Source: Gemmatimonas groenlandica
GTDB lineage: Bacteria; Gemmatimonadota; Gemmatimonadetes; Gemmatimonadales; Gemmatimonadaceae
Direction of reading: 5' to 3'
Length of the DNA: 64,000 nt
Assembly (NCBI RefSeq): GCF_013004105.1
Contig: NZ_CP053085.1
Span: 1,178,001 to 1,242,000 of the forward strand
The translations under genes and the position numbers were made by a program. The notes under the pieces are model-generated. The model ran no database searches. It was given only the letters and a program-made list of their open reading frames with translations, and was not told the DNA's origin. Positions 26,905-35,950 of the stretch are shown here, in pieces; position 1 is the stretch's first letter; the number at the start of each line of letters is the position of its first letter.

Positions 26905-27017
26905 GCTGGCGCCGCTGTTCGAGAAGTCCGTACCGCTGCCGTTTCGAATTTCGGCGTACCTGTTCGTCGTACCTGATCGCCGCGGCTGTCTCCCGCAGCG
27001 CACCTCCTGACTCCGTC

Positions 27018-28910
27018 ATGTCTATTCTGGAAGGCATCAACTCACCCGCGGATCTCCGCGGCCTGTCGCGCGACGAGCTTCGCACGCTCGCGCAGGACAT
27101 GCGTACGCGCCTGATCGACGTGTGCTCGCGCACCGGCGGCCACATCGGCGCGGGCCTCGGCGTCGTCGAGTTGACGATCGCGCTACACACCGTCTTCGAA
27201 ACGCCGAAGGATCAATTGGTGTGGGACGTCGGGCATCAGGCGTATCCGCACAAGTTGCTGACCGGACGGAACTCGGACATGGAGTCGCTGCGACAGGAAG
27301 GCGGATTGTCCGGCTTCCTCAAGCGCACCGAGAGCGAGTATGACACGTTCGGCGCCGGTCATGCCGCCACCGCGATTTCCGCGGCGCTCGGGATGGCGGC
27401 TGGACGCGACGTGCTCGGCGAGCAGTTCAAAGTGGCCGCGATAATCGGCGACGGCTCGATGGGCTCCGGCCTGGCCTACGAGGGCCTGAACAACGCCGGG
27501 CACTCCGATCGCGACATCATCGTCGTGCTCAACGACAACGAGATGTCGATCGCGCCCAACGTCGGCGCGATGCACAAGTATCTCACGAGCATTCAGCGCA
27601 ACCCGCTCTACAACCGGTTGCGCTCGCGTATTGGCGATATCGTGGACAACGCACCGGCCCCGTTCGCCGGCGTGAGCACGCTCGTGCGGAAGTGGGAGGA
27701 AAGTGTGAAGTCGCTGCTGACGCCTGGCGTGCTGTTCGAAGAGCTCGGCTTCCGGTACTTCGGCCCGATCGACGGACACGATCTCGACGCGTTGCTGGAA
27801 ACGTTCACGGCGGTGCGAGCCATGAACACGCCGCGTCTGGTGCATGTGATCACGAAGAAGGGTAAAGGCTTTCCGGCTGGCGATCACGGGGAGAAGTGGC
27901 ATGCCCTGCCGCCCGGTCACGATCCGGCCACCGGCAAGCAGCTGGCGGTTTCCACGGCGAATGCCGCGTATACGACCGTCTACGGCAAGGGACTCGCCGA
28001 ACTCGGTGAAGAGCGGAAGGACCTGGCCGTGATCACGGCGGCCATGCCGACCGGCACCGGCACGGCACCGTTCGCCAAGGCGTTCCCCGATCGGTTCTTC
28101 GATGTCGGTATCGCCGAAGGACACGGCGTCACGTTCGCCGCGGGTCTCGCCACGCGCGGAGTGCGTCCGATCGTGACGATCTACTCCACGTTCCTGCAGC
28201 GTGGCTACGACAACATCATTCACGATGCGGCGCTCCAGAAGCTGCCCGTCGTGTTCGCGATGGATCGCGCCGGACTCGTTGGTGAGGATGGCGAGACGCA
28301 CATGGGTCTCTACGACATCGCGTACATGCTCACGGTTCCGGGCATGACGGTGACGGCGCCAAAGAACGGGACCGAGATGCTCGGTCTCTTGCGCGCCGCT
28401 GTCGAGCACACCGACGGGCCGTTCTCGTTGCGCTATCCGCGCGACGCCTCGCCCGACATCCCGGGCGCGATGTCGCAGATCGCTGCCACGCCGTACGCGA
28501 CGTGGGAAGTGCTGCGCCATGGCCGTGATATCGCGATTCTCGCGGTCGGCACGATGGTGAATGCCGCGCTCGATGCCGCCGATCTGCTGGCCGCGGACGG
28601 CATGGACGTGACGGTCGTGAACTGCCGCTACATCAAGCCGTATGACGAAGTCACGCTGAACGCGATTCTCGCCAGTCACACGCACGTGCTCACGGTTGAG
28701 GAGGGTACGGTCGTGAATGGATTCGGCGCGTTCATCAGTACAGTCATTCACCGACAGGCACCGACGGTGCGCACCGCCGTGCACGGCGTGCCCGATCGCA
28801 TTATCTACTCCGCACCGCGGAAAAAGCAGCTCTCGTCTCTCGGACTCGACCCGGCGGGTATCGCGGATCGCGTGCGGGCGTTGCACGAATCCGAAGCACT
28901 CGCCGGTTGA
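27018..28910 (+). CDS. dxs: 1-deoxy-D-xylulose-5-phosphate synthase
   Basis: 630 residues. The thiamine-diphosphate motif is GDGSMGSGLAYEGLNNAGH...NDNEMSI. Further motifs are VWDVGHQAYPHKLLTGR, HVITKKGKGFPAGDHGEKWHA, and the central transketolase segment FFDVGIAEGHGVTFAAGLA with the catalytic Glu. Dxs makes deoxyxylulose phosphate from pyruvate and glyceraldehyde-3-phosphate, the first step of the MEP isoprenoid pathway. ATG 27018 gives the family N terminus. A 113-base gap separates it from the prenyl synthase; the stop and the nadK ATG share one base. Confidence 0.96.
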   Translation: MSILEGINSPADLRGLSRDELRTLAQDMRTRLIDVCSRTGGHIGAGLGVVELTIALHTVFETPKDQLVWDVGHQAYPHKLLTGRNSDMESLRQEGGLSGFLKRTESEYDTFGAGHAATAISAALGMAAGRDVLGEQFKVAAIIGDGSMGSGLAYEGLNNAGHSDRDIIVVLNDNEMSIAPNVGAMHKYLTSIQRNPLYNRLRSRIGDIVDNAPAPFAGVSTLVRKWEESVKSLLTPGVLFEELGFRYFGPIDGHDLDALLETFTAVRAMNTPRLVHVITKKGKGFPAGDHGEKWHALPPGHDPATGKQLAVSTANAAYTTVYGKGLAELGEERKDLAVITAAMPTGTGTAPFAKAFPDRFFDVGIAEGHGVTFAAGLATRGVRPIVTIYSTFLQRGYDNIIHDAALQKLPVVFAMDRAGLVGEDGETHMGLYDIAYMLTVPGMTVTAPKNGTEMLGLLRAAVEHTDGPFSLRYPRDASPDIPGAMSQIAATPYATWEVLRHGRDIAILAVGTMVNAALDAADLLAADGMDVTVVNCRYIKPYDEVTLNAILASHTHVLTVEEGTVVNGFGAFISTVIHRQAPTVRTAVHGVPDRIIYSAPRKKQLSSLGLDPAGIADRVRALHESEALAG

Positions 28911-29779
28911 TGCGCGTCGGCGTCATCGGCCACAAGGGATACGTCGGACTTCCTGCGATCCTCGGCACACTGCTCGACATCGCGCCGGGCCTCGGGCTGA
29001 CGTTGCTCTTCGAACAGGATCTCTGGGAGATCGCCGAGGAGGGGGAAAAGCTCGAGACGCCCGAGCAGGTCGACGCGCTCTTCACGCTGGGCGGGGACGG
29101 TACGCTCCTTCGCGGCGCGCGGTTCCTGAACGGGCGCACGGTGCCGATTCTCGGTATCAACCTCGGTCGCCTTGGCTTTCTCACGGCGTGTAGCGGCGAA
29201 GAGTTCGAGCAGGGCGTTCGCCGTTTCGCGGCTGGGGATTTCGTCTCTGAGCCGCGCATGGCACTCGAGTCGTGCGCGCTCAATCGCGACGGTATCGAGC
29301 GGTGCAGCTGGCTCTCGCTGAATGACGTCGTCCTGCACAAGGGTGGCTTCGCGCGCGTGGTGAAGTTCACCGTGTTCGTGGACGACGAAGCCATCGGGTC
29401 GTACTCGGCCGACGGCCTGGTCGTATCCACGCCGACCGGCTCCACTGGCTATTCGCTCTCCGCCGGCGGTCCGATCGTCGTGCCGACGGTGGAGAGCATC
29501 GTACTGACGCCCGTCTCGCCCCACACGCTGGCCATGCGGCCGTTGGTGCTGCCGCCGCAGGTGGAGGTCAAGGTGCGTGCGGATGATGGCCCTGAAGAGC
29601 TTTTGGTGACGATCGACGGGCAGGTGGGCACTACCTTCACCGGTGGCGAGACGTTGGTGGTTCGCAAGGCGCGCAACGCCGTGCAGATTGTGCGCTTTCC
29701 GGGCACCACGTTCTTCACGCGATTGCGCCGGAAGCTCGGGTGGGGTGGACTCTCCGAGCGAGACGGCGAGACGATTTGA
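28910..29779 (+). CDS. nadK: NAD kinase
   Basis: 289 residues. The family signatures are FTLGGDGTLLRGAR (GGDG), LGINLGRLGFLT, LNDVVLHK (NE/D) and STPTGSTGYSLSAGGPIV. It phosphorylates NAD to NADP. A dxs-nadK-recN order is common. NADPH supply is relevant to the NADPH-consuming propionyl-CoA synthase and malonyl-CoA reductase encoded downstream, though no direct link is shown. ATG 28910 directly follows the dxs stop. Confidence 0.95.
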   Translation: MRVGVIGHKGYVGLPAILGTLLDIAPGLGLTLLFEQDLWEIAEEGEKLETPEQVDALFTLGGDGTLLRGARFLNGRTVPILGINLGRLGFLTACSGEEFEQGVRRFAAGDFVSEPRMALESCALNRDGIERCSWLSLNDVVLHKGGFARVVKFTVFVDDEAIGSYSADGLVVSTPTGSTGYSLSAGGPIVVPTVESIVLTPVSPHTLAMRPLVLPPQVEVKVRADDGPEELLVTIDGQVGTTFTGGETLVVRKARNAVQIVRFPGTTFFTRLRRKLGWGGLSERDGETI

Positions 29780-29790
29780 GGAGGTAGCGC

Positions 29791-31518
29791 ATGCTCGTCG
29801 AGCTCCGCATTCGCAACGTGGCTGTCATCGACACCGTCGCGTTGCCGCTGGCCGCAGGGCTGAATGTGCTGACGGGCGAAACCGGCGCCGGCAAGTCGTT
29901 GATCGTCGGCGCCCTCGGGATGCTGCTGGGTGAGCGCGCGGCGACCGACCGCGTTCGGAGCGGCGCCGATAAGGCCACGGTCGAGGGCGTGTTCGAGCCC
30001 GGCTCGATGCCGGCGCTTCGGGCGATGTTGGATGAGCGTGGCATCGACGCCGACGAGGAAACATTGGTGCTCAAACGCGAAATCGGCAGCAATGGGCGTT
30101 CGCGGGCGTGGATCAACGGGTCGCCGGTCACCGCCGCCATCCTCGCCGAAGTCGGGGCGCGCCTGGTGAGCGTGCTCGGTCAGCATGACTCGCGGCAGCT
30201 GGTCGATGCCGAGCATCAACGCGACGTCCTCGATGCCTTCATCGGCGCGCTCGATATTCGCGCGCGCGTCGCCGACGCGTTCGCGCAACTGGGCGCCCTG
30301 CGCGCCCGCGAGCGCGAACTTGAAGTGCGTCGTCAGGATGCGGCCAAGCGCGCCGACTACCTGCGATTCGTCGCGCGTGAAATCGACGAGGCGAATCCGG
30401 TTGTTGGTGAAGACGAAACGCTCGATGGCGAGATCCGGCGCCTGTCGCACGCCGAGGAGCTGCAGACCTTGGCCGCGCAGGCCGCGACGGCGATCTCCGG
30501 AGATGAGCGCGCGGCGCTCACGCGCCTCGCCAGCGTTCGTCGTGCGCTGGTTTCGCTCGAGCGTATCGATCCCGACACCGGGCGCTGGCAGCTCGGCTTC
30601 GACGCGGCCGTCTATGCGCTCGATGAGCTGGTCCGCGAGCTCGAAACGTATGCGGAGTCGATCGAGGCCGATCCCGCACGACTGCGCACGCTGGAGCGCC
30701 GTCGCGATCAGTTGCTGTCGCTCATGCGAAAACACGGGCCGACGCTGCAGGAAGTGATTGATACCGGCTCGCAGGCACGCGCCGAACTCGAGCTCGTAGA
30801 CGGCGGCACGCTCGATTTGGCCGCCATCGCCGACGCGCGGGCGGCAGCGGAAGGCGCGTTGGTGGAAGCGGCCGCCGAACTGACGCGCCGCCGACAGTCG
30901 GGCGCGCAGCAGCTCGCCCGCGCCGTTACGCAGCTACTCCCCGAGCTTGGGATGCCAGAGGGGCGATTGCAAGTGGTGCTCATGCCCGTCGATCACATCG
31001 GCGCGTTCGGAGCGGAGCAGGTCACGTTCGTGGCGGCACTGAACGCCGGCAGCGAGGCGCGACCGCTCGGGCGCTTGGCATCGGGTGGTGAGCTTGCGCG
31101 CGTGATGCTGGCGCTCAGCACCGTACTGGCGCGCCTGCAGCAAGTGCCGACGCTCGTGTTCGACGAAGTCGATGCCGGCATCGGCGGCGCAGTGGCGTGG
31201 CAAGTCGGTGCGCTCATGCGACGCGTGGCCAAGCACCACCAGGTGCTCGCCATTTCTCATCTCGCCCAGATCGCGGCGCGCGCGCATCATCACGTGGTCG
31301 TGCGGAAGAGCGCGATCGGGACCGTGACGACAGCCGATACGACGGTCGTTCGCGACGAACCGCGTGTGATCGAGATTGCACGCATGCTGGGCGGCGACGC
31401 GGACCGCGAAGTGAGCCGAGCGCATGCGCGGGAATTGCTGGAGCGCGGTGAGGACGAGGACAACATCGCGTCGTCGGTCACGGCCCCGACACGTCAGCGT
31501 CGAGGAAAGCCCGTATAG
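29791..31518 (+). CDS. recN: DNA repair protein RecN
   Basis: 575 residues with an SMC-like layout. Walker A is GETGAGKSLIVGAL near residue 30, and the N-terminal LRIRNVAVIDTVALPL is typical. A central coiled-coil arm follows (about 150-350). The C-terminal ABC signature LASGGELARVMLALS and Walker B TLVFDEVDAGIGG precede the D-loop and ISHLAQIAARA. RecN tethers broken DNA ends in double-strand-break repair. GAGG lies eight bases before the ATG. Its 3' end overlaps the convergent outer-membrane-like gene by 25 bases. Confidence 0.95.
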   Translation: MLVELRIRNVAVIDTVALPLAAGLNVLTGETGAGKSLIVGALGMLLGERAATDRVRSGADKATVEGVFEPGSMPALRAMLDERGIDADEETLVLKREIGSNGRSRAWINGSPVTAAILAEVGARLVSVLGQHDSRQLVDAEHQRDVLDAFIGALDIRARVADAFAQLGALRARERELEVRRQDAAKRADYLRFVAREIDEANPVVGEDETLDGEIRRLSHAEELQTLAAQAATAISGDERAALTRLASVRRALVSLERIDPDTGRWQLGFDAAVYALDELVRELETYAESIEADPARLRTLERRRDQLLSLMRKHGPTLQEVIDTGSQARAELELVDGGTLDLAAIADARAAAEGALVEAAAELTRRRQSGAQQLARAVTQLLPELGMPEGRLQVVLMPVDHIGAFGAEQVTFVAALNAGSEARPLGRLASGGELARVMLALSTVLARLQQVPTLVFDEVDAGIGGAVAWQVGALMRRVAKHHQVLAISHLAQIAARAHHHVVVRKSAIGTVTTADTTVVRDEPRVIEIARMLGGDADREVSRAHARELLERGEDEDNIASSVTAPTRQRRGKPV

Positions 31519-33200
31519 ACGCGCAGTTCCAGCCGGTCGCTCACGGCTGACGGAGCACTCGCTCCCGATCCCGACACGGGAATGGTGTGCGAGTAGATCA
31601 CTTCGGCCGGAAAGCGGGATCGACCGCGCACGTAGCTCGCGAGGGTCGAGAAGCTGGCACCGAACGCGGCCGCCTGAACCGTGCGGGACGGCAGCTCAAA
31701 GGTGCTCATGAGCGGCGCGCTCGACGTGGGATCGCCGCCCTCGTATCGATCGGCTCCCCACCGGCGAACCAGATAGGCGGCGGAGATCCCGAAGAACTGT
31801 CCGACGGACAAGCGCGGCGCGACTTCGAGTTCGAGTCGCGTGCCCAGCGATCGCGTGGCCGTGCTCACGACGAACGCGTCGAAGACGTTCGCGTCTGTGC
31901 GGAACGGAAGCGCCACGGCGATCTCGTCGGCGAGCGGTTTGACCGCACGCACGGTGGCACTCATCCAGAAGGACTTCGTGAGTACGAAATCCGTCGTGCT
32001 GCGCACCAGCAGCGCGTTGGCACCTTCGCCGATCGGCACATCGAACGGGTCATCGGTGCGATCAGCGCCGGCCGTTCCGAAACGCCAGCCGGCGGTGAGC
32101 ATGCTGCGTACCCCGCGCGACGGCGTCAGCAGTCGCCGCACCTGATCGGCCTGAAAGCTGTCGAACAGCAGATACGACGCGGTGAGGTCGATGTCGCCGA
32201 TACCGGCGCGACGGGTGTTGCCCAGTCGGGTGTAGCCCAGTTTCCACGCCGTGTCGCTGACAATGCGCGTCATGCCGCCCGGGCCGTAGACGGCCGTGGC
32301 GCCAGCGGGTGCGGCTCCCTCCACGATGTTGGTGATACCGAAGGCCGCGAACTCCGAGCGCAGGGTGGCGATCGTGGTCCGCACCGCGGCTTGTGCGCTC
32401 CCGTTCTCGATCGGGACCACCGGCGCGCCTCCCTTCGTCGCATCACCGTAGACCGACGCGATCGCACTGCGCGTGGTTCCGGCACGCACCAGCAACGCCT
32501 GTGCGGCGGCGCCGTTGGCGCGGATGGCGTCGCAGCCGGTGGCCGCCGGTGATGCACACCGGGTGATCTCGGCGGTGAGCTGCGTCCGCGCCAGATCGAG
32601 TTGTGACAGCACGGCGCCGTTGGCAGAGCGGGCCGCGGCGCCCGAAGTCGTCGTGTACGCCGGGTTCATCCCAACGTTGGCCGTGGAGCCCACGCGATTG
32701 AGCAGGAGCTGCGACACATCGCGCGACTCCACGTACGGTACGAGGAGCCGCAACGACAGGCGACGCGTCAGCCCCAGGCTCACGCCGAGAGGGGCGATGC
32801 TCTGACGCACTTCGCCAGCGGCATCGAGCGCGCCAAGCGAGAGGGCGAACGCCGATTGGCCGGTCAGCGTTCGGACACCTGCCTCGGCGGATACGAGTTG
32901 CGGGAAGATCGCGACGCCCGCTTGCGACGTGGCCAGCGACGCGAAAAGCGGTCGCGTCGTGGTGCCGCCACCCGCTGTCGGGGCATAGACAGCATCCCAG
33001 TCGTTCCAGAGGCCCGAGATCAGGAACCGCTTGCTCCCCTTCGGCAGAGGAATCGCATCATCGCCCAGGCCCGCCACCGTCTGCGCATGAACGGTGCCCG
33101 GTCGGACGACAGCGCCGGCCAGGAGCGCCACGCTGAGGGCGAGCATCGTGCGGAGCGAGGCGAAAAAGCGAGGCGCGGACGGCAATCGGTGTAGGGCCAA
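31494..33200 (-). CDS. Secreted, probably outer-membrane beta-barrel protein of unknown function
   Basis: 568 residues. The N terminus has a basic start, a hydrophobic stretch (TMLALSVALLAGAVV) and VHAQ, consistent with a signal peptide cleaved after Ala. The mature part alternates short polar and aromatic strands (for example GLTRRLSLRLLVPYV, LTAGWRFGTAG, RLELEVAPRLSVGQFFG), as expected of an outer-membrane beta barrel. No family is recognised. It is transcribed alone on the - strand, with a 154-base divergent gap to the next gene. The last 25 bases overlap the recN 3' end. Confidence 0.6.
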   Translation of the reverse strand: MALHRLPSAPRFFASLRTMLALSVALLAGAVVRPGTVHAQTVAGLGDDAIPLPKGSKRFLISGLWNDWDAVYAPTAGGGTTTRPLFASLATSQAGVAIFPQLVSAEAGVRTLTGQSAFALSLGALDAAGEVRQSIAPLGVSLGLTRRLSLRLLVPYVESRDVSQLLLNRVGSTANVGMNPAYTTTSGAAARSANGAVLSQLDLARTQLTAEITRCASPAATGCDAIRANGAAAQALLVRAGTTRSAIASVYGDATKGGAPVVPIENGSAQAAVRTTIATLRSEFAAFGITNIVEGAAPAGATAVYGPGGMTRIVSDTAWKLGYTRLGNTRRAGIGDIDLTASYLLFDSFQADQVRRLLTPSRGVRSMLTAGWRFGTAGADRTDDPFDVPIGEGANALLVRSTTDFVLTKSFWMSATVRAVKPLADEIAVALPFRTDANVFDAFVVSTATRSLGTRLELEVAPRLSVGQFFGISAAYLVRRWGADRYEGGDPTSSAPLMSTFELPSRTVQAAAFGASFSTLASYVRGRSRFPAEVIYSHTIPVSGSGASAPSAVSDRLELRVYTGFPRR

Positions 33201-33354
33201 GGCGAGTTGTCATGTGCAAGGTGAAACAGCGCCTTTCCGCCCGACGCCTCCATGAGGCATCGCGTGAGAAGCGTCGTGCGCCGAACCGGCTAGATTAGCC
33301 CTGATCAGAGGGGGCGTCAACGAAACCCCTCGTCCCGTCACTCGAGAGCGTGCT

Positions 33355-35154
33355 GTGCATCTTCCTCCTGTCCCTTGGCAACTCACCGGCAACCACTGGC
33401 TGACCCTGCCGTGCATCAACCCGACGGACGGGGCCATTCACGCGGTCGGGGTACTGCATCGTGGAGCACGGGCGGCAATCGAGTTCGCCGGTTCGCCGGA
33501 GTTCATGTCGGGGCACGGTACCCCGCTCATGGGACCGGTGTTGCGTGTGGACGGAAATGTTCGTGTGCTCGCGGCAGAAGGCATCGCCTGGGAGCGAGCC
33601 CTCGGATGGTTGCCGACGTTCACCTGCACGATCGGCTCCTTGGTGGTGCGCGGGACGCTCTTCGCGCCGTACGGCCGCGATGCGGATATGGCCGGAGCCG
33701 TCTACACGTTCGCGGTGGAGAATCGCGGGGCAACCGACGTCAATCTCGAGATCGCGCTCGAGGGGGCTTTGGGCCATCGCCAGCAGCGCGTGCGGACGCC
33801 GCGCCCCTTCGATGACGACCATCTGGTCAGCATCGGTCCCGATGACGTGGTATTGCTCGAGGGAACTGCGATTCCCGGACTCGCCGCCATCGCGATCGGT
33901 AGCGACGGTCCCGCGACGCTCGAGGTCCCCTCGGAGGCGTCTCGCGATGCCCGACGCTTTGCGATACGGCGCGCGCTCGTCGTTCCGGCCAACGGGGCGG
34001 TGCAGGTCGCGTTCTACATCGCGGTTGGACCCGAACGCGATGGCGCGCAGGCGACGGTTGCAGTACTGCGACGTCGCGGATGGCGTGCGCTGCTGACAGC
34101 GACCAGAGAAGCCCTCTCGGCGCTCGAACAGACGACCGGCAGCGATGTGATGGATCGCATTGTGAACCGAAACCTGCTGTTCGCGTACTTTTACGGCGTC
34201 GGGCGCGGGCTGGACGATGCCCACTATTACCTCGTGCGGTCGCGGGCGCCTTGGCATTCCATGGGCTGCACCGTTCGCGACTGGGAAGCGCTGATGTGGA
34301 CGCTCCCCGCAGTCCAGTTGGCCGATACGGGCCTGGCACGTGAACTGTTGGTTCGCGCCTGCGAGCTGCATGGCTATGCCCCCGGTCAGGGGGTGCACTA
34401 CATCGACGGCACGCTGTTTCAGCCGGGGTTCAGTATCGAGGGGCCGGCGGCGTTCGCCATTGCCACCGATCGCTACATCCGCGACTCGGAGGACGATCAG
34501 ATCGTCGAGGATCCTGTGGTGGCGGATACGCTGTATCTCGCATCGGAGGACATCACGGCACGTCGCGATGAGCGCGTTCCGCTGTATTCCACCGAAGTGA
34601 TGCCCTCGGGCGCGCCCGCCAAGTATCCGTTCACGCTGCACGGGAATGCGGTCGTTGCCCTCGCCCTGGATGTGTTCCGTCGCACGCTCGACGAGGAAGC
34701 GGCGGCGGGTGTCGAAGACCCGGCCGCCGTACGCGCGGCGATTCGACGGCATTTCGCCGTCGATCGCGGCGAGAAAGCGCGGCTGGCCGTCGCGGTCGAC
34801 CTCACGGGCAACGCGTCGCTCGACGACGATGCCGTCGGTTCGCTGCTCTGGTTACCGCTCTACGAAGCGCTTGATCGGGACGATTCGCTGTATCGCCGCT
34901 CGGTCCGGGCGCTGCGCGTCGAGGGCGCCGCCCCCGAAGCGACGGCGCTGCTGCCGCAGATCGCGCGTCTGCTGGGTCCGGAGGCGCAGGAGGTGCTGGC
35001 GTGGCTTCGTCGGGCACCACTCGACAACGGAATCGCTGCCGAATTCGTGGATGCCGAGGGGCGTGCGCTCAGCAATGGCGGTGACGCCGCGCTGGCCGGC
35101 TTGTTGGCGCACACCGTCTGGTACGCCGCACATGCCTTGGGACTTCGGGCTTGA
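33355..35154 (+). CDS. Six-hairpin-glycosidase-like protein (possible glycoside hydrolase or phosphorylase)
   Basis: 599 residues, no signal peptide. The first ~250 residues look beta-rich (FTCTIGSLVVRGTLFAPYG; YTFAVENRGATDVNLEIAL), like the beta-sandwich of GH15/65/94-type enzymes. The rest is helical with aromatic-rich repeats such as DWEALMWTLPAVQLADTG and HYIDGTLFQPGFSIEG, suggesting an (alpha/alpha)6 barrel. I cannot identify catalytic residues with certainty. Starts at GTG 33355; no Shine-Dalgarno is obvious. Function could be cytoplasmic sugar metabolism, but that is a fold-level guess. Confidence 0.5.
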   Translation: MHLPPVPWQLTGNHWLTLPCINPTDGAIHAVGVLHRGARAAIEFAGSPEFMSGHGTPLMGPVLRVDGNVRVLAAEGIAWERALGWLPTFTCTIGSLVVRGTLFAPYGRDADMAGAVYTFAVENRGATDVNLEIALEGALGHRQQRVRTPRPFDDDHLVSIGPDDVVLLEGTAIPGLAAIAIGSDGPATLEVPSEASRDARRFAIRRALVVPANGAVQVAFYIAVGPERDGAQATVAVLRRRGWRALLTATREALSALEQTTGSDVMDRIVNRNLLFAYFYGVGRGLDDAHYYLVRSRAPWHSMGCTVRDWEALMWTLPAVQLADTGLARELLVRACELHGYAPGQGVHYIDGTLFQPGFSIEGPAAFAIATDRYIRDSEDDQIVEDPVVADTLYLASEDITARRDERVPLYSTEVMPSGAPAKYPFTLHGNAVVALALDVFRRTLDEEAAAGVEDPAAVRAAIRRHFAVDRGEKARLAVAVDLTGNASLDDDAVGSLLWLPLYEALDRDDSLYRRSVRALRVEGAAPEATALLPQIARLLGPEAQEVLAWLRRAPLDNGIAAEFVDAEGRALSNGGDAALAGLLAHTVWYAAHALGLRA

Positions 35155-35168
35155 TTGCTCGGCGGCGC

Positions 35169-35197
35169 TTGTCCGGGTCAGGCCGCTCTGCTAAAAT
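35169..35197 (+). promoter_or_regulatory. Promoter for tRNA-Gly
   Basis: TTGTCC at 35169-35174 and TAAAAT at 35192-35197 with a 17-base spacer. This places the transcript start a few bases before the tRNA 5' end at 35207. Confidence 0.6.
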
Positions 35198-35206
35198 CCG
35201 GTCTGT

Positions 35207-35279
35207 GCGGGAATAGCTCAGTTGGTAGAGCACAACCTTGCCAAGGTTGGGGTCGCGGGTTCGAGTCCCGTTTCCCGCT
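35207..35279 (+). tRNA. tRNA-Gly (anticodon GCC)
   Basis: 73 bases. The acceptor GCGGGAA pairs with TTCCCGC; the D loop has the TAGCTCAGTTGGTAGAG pattern. The anticodon loop TTGCCAA gives GCC, and the T arm is CGGGTTCGAGTCCCG. The CCA end is not encoded. A strong hairpin terminator follows at 35310. Confidence 0.97.
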
Positions 35280-35309
35280 CTGATCGAGGTCGAGATTTTG
35301 AACGTGGTT

Positions 35310-35344
35310 CGCAAACGGGAGCGCTTCGGCGCCCCCGTTTTGCG
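35310..35344 (+). terminator. Intrinsic terminator after tRNA-Gly
   Basis: CGCAAACGGG pairs with CCCGTTTTGCG (one extra T), with an inner GCGC-TTCG-GCGC tetraloop. The stem is very stable, but the T run lies within it. Its 3' end overlaps the -35 of the tRNA-Leu promoter. Confidence 0.65.
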
Positions 35345-35368
35345 TTGCGTGCCGGCGACCGCTATGCT
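35340..35368 (+). promoter_or_regulatory. Candidate promoter for tRNA-Leu
   Basis: TTGCGT at 35340-35345 and TATGCT at 35363-35368, spacer 17 bases, about 45 bases before the tRNA. The -35 lies in the last bases of the preceding terminator stem. Confidence 0.4.
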
Positions 35369-35414
35369 CCCTGCGTTGCGCGCACGCGGCCGACACCGCA
35401 GCAGCCCATGCGAT

Positions 35415-35499
35415 ACCCGGATGGCGAAACCGGTAGACGCGTGAGACTTAAAATCTCCTGCCTCATAAGGGCGTGCGGGTTCGAGTCCCGCTCCGGGTA
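35415..35499 (+). tRNA. tRNA-Leu (anticodon TAA)
   Basis: 85 bases with the long variable arm of class II tRNAs (about TGCCTCATAAGGGCG). The acceptor ACCCGGA pairs with TCCGGGT; the anticodon loop CTTAAAA gives TAA. The T arm is GCGGGTTCGAGTCCCGC. The first anticodon-stem pair appears mismatched (T-C). CCA is not encoded. This tRNA lies directly upstream of the propionyl-CoA synthase region. Confidence 0.95.
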
Positions 35500-35574
35500 C
35501 GTGGGATGCTGAGTCGGTGGCGTGCGCACGGGCGAGTAGGCCGCCCTCACGACTCTTAGCGGTATGGAGCAGAC

Positions 35575-35796
35575 ATGCGAACAGTGCGCGATCCGCGCGG
35601 TACAACTTGGATTTGCCTCGAGTTGCCAGAGGTGCCCACCGATCAGCGCGCTGCGGCCGAGTCACTCCCACCAGAAACGGTCGCGATCGAGTGCAATTCG
35701 GGTGCCGAACGCGTCATTGCGCTCGTGGCGCCGGGGTGGGACGATACGATGAGTGATGCGGAGCTTTCGGAAACAATTTCAGCCCATTCGCGTTAA
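35575..35796 (+). CDS. Small conserved-looking hypothetical protein
   Basis: 73 residues, acidic, no membrane segment, beginning MRTVRDPRGTTWICLELPEV. GGAG at 35566-35569 sits five bases before the ATG, and the composition (Glu- and Pro-rich with few rare residues) looks like a genuine gene. I do not recognise a family. It lies between tRNA-Leu and the propionyl-CoA synthase promoter; a perfect 8-bp hairpin with a 4-base loop follows at 35828-35847. Function unknown. Confidence 0.5.
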   Translation: MRTVRDPRGTTWICLELPEVPTDQRAAAESLPPETVAIECNSGAERVIALVAPGWDDTMSDAELSETISAHSR

Positions 35797-35827
35797 AGTC
35801 GCGGCGGGTATGCTGGCCGAAAATGAT

Positions 35828-35847
35828 CGCGCGCTCAGTAGCGCGCG
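35828..35847. other. Hairpin after the small hypothetical gene
   Basis: CGCGCGCT pairs with AGCGCGCG around CAGT: eight perfect G/C-rich pairs, no T run afterwards. It may be a weak terminator for the 73-residue gene or structure in the upstream control region of pcs. Confidence 0.4.
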
Positions 35848-35864
35848 GCCAAGCGCCCGAGTCA

Positions 35865-35893
35865 TTGTCGGCCAACCGCCATTTGCGTGGAAT
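35865..35893 (+). promoter_or_regulatory. Candidate promoter for the pcs-mcr operon
   Basis: TTGTCG at 35865-35870 and TGGAAT at 35888-35893 with a 17-base spacer. Transcription would start near 35900, at the edge of a perfect palindrome, leaving a ~140-base leader. Confidence 0.35.
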
Positions 35894-35899
35894 TCCTCG

Positions 35900-35916
35900 G
35901 TCACACAGTGTGTGAC
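35900..35916. promoter_or_regulatory. Perfect palindrome, candidate operator upstream of pcs
   Basis: GTCACACAGTGTGTGAC has two perfect 8-base arms around one central base. It lies where the predicted pcs transcript begins, the classic position of a repressor site. It is not a Rex box. GntR, MarR or TetR-type proteins bind such symmetrical sites, but the regulator is unknown and none is encoded nearby. Confidence 0.55.
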
Positions 35917-35950
35917 TGTGTCCGTTATCATCGACGCAACATCGTAGACC

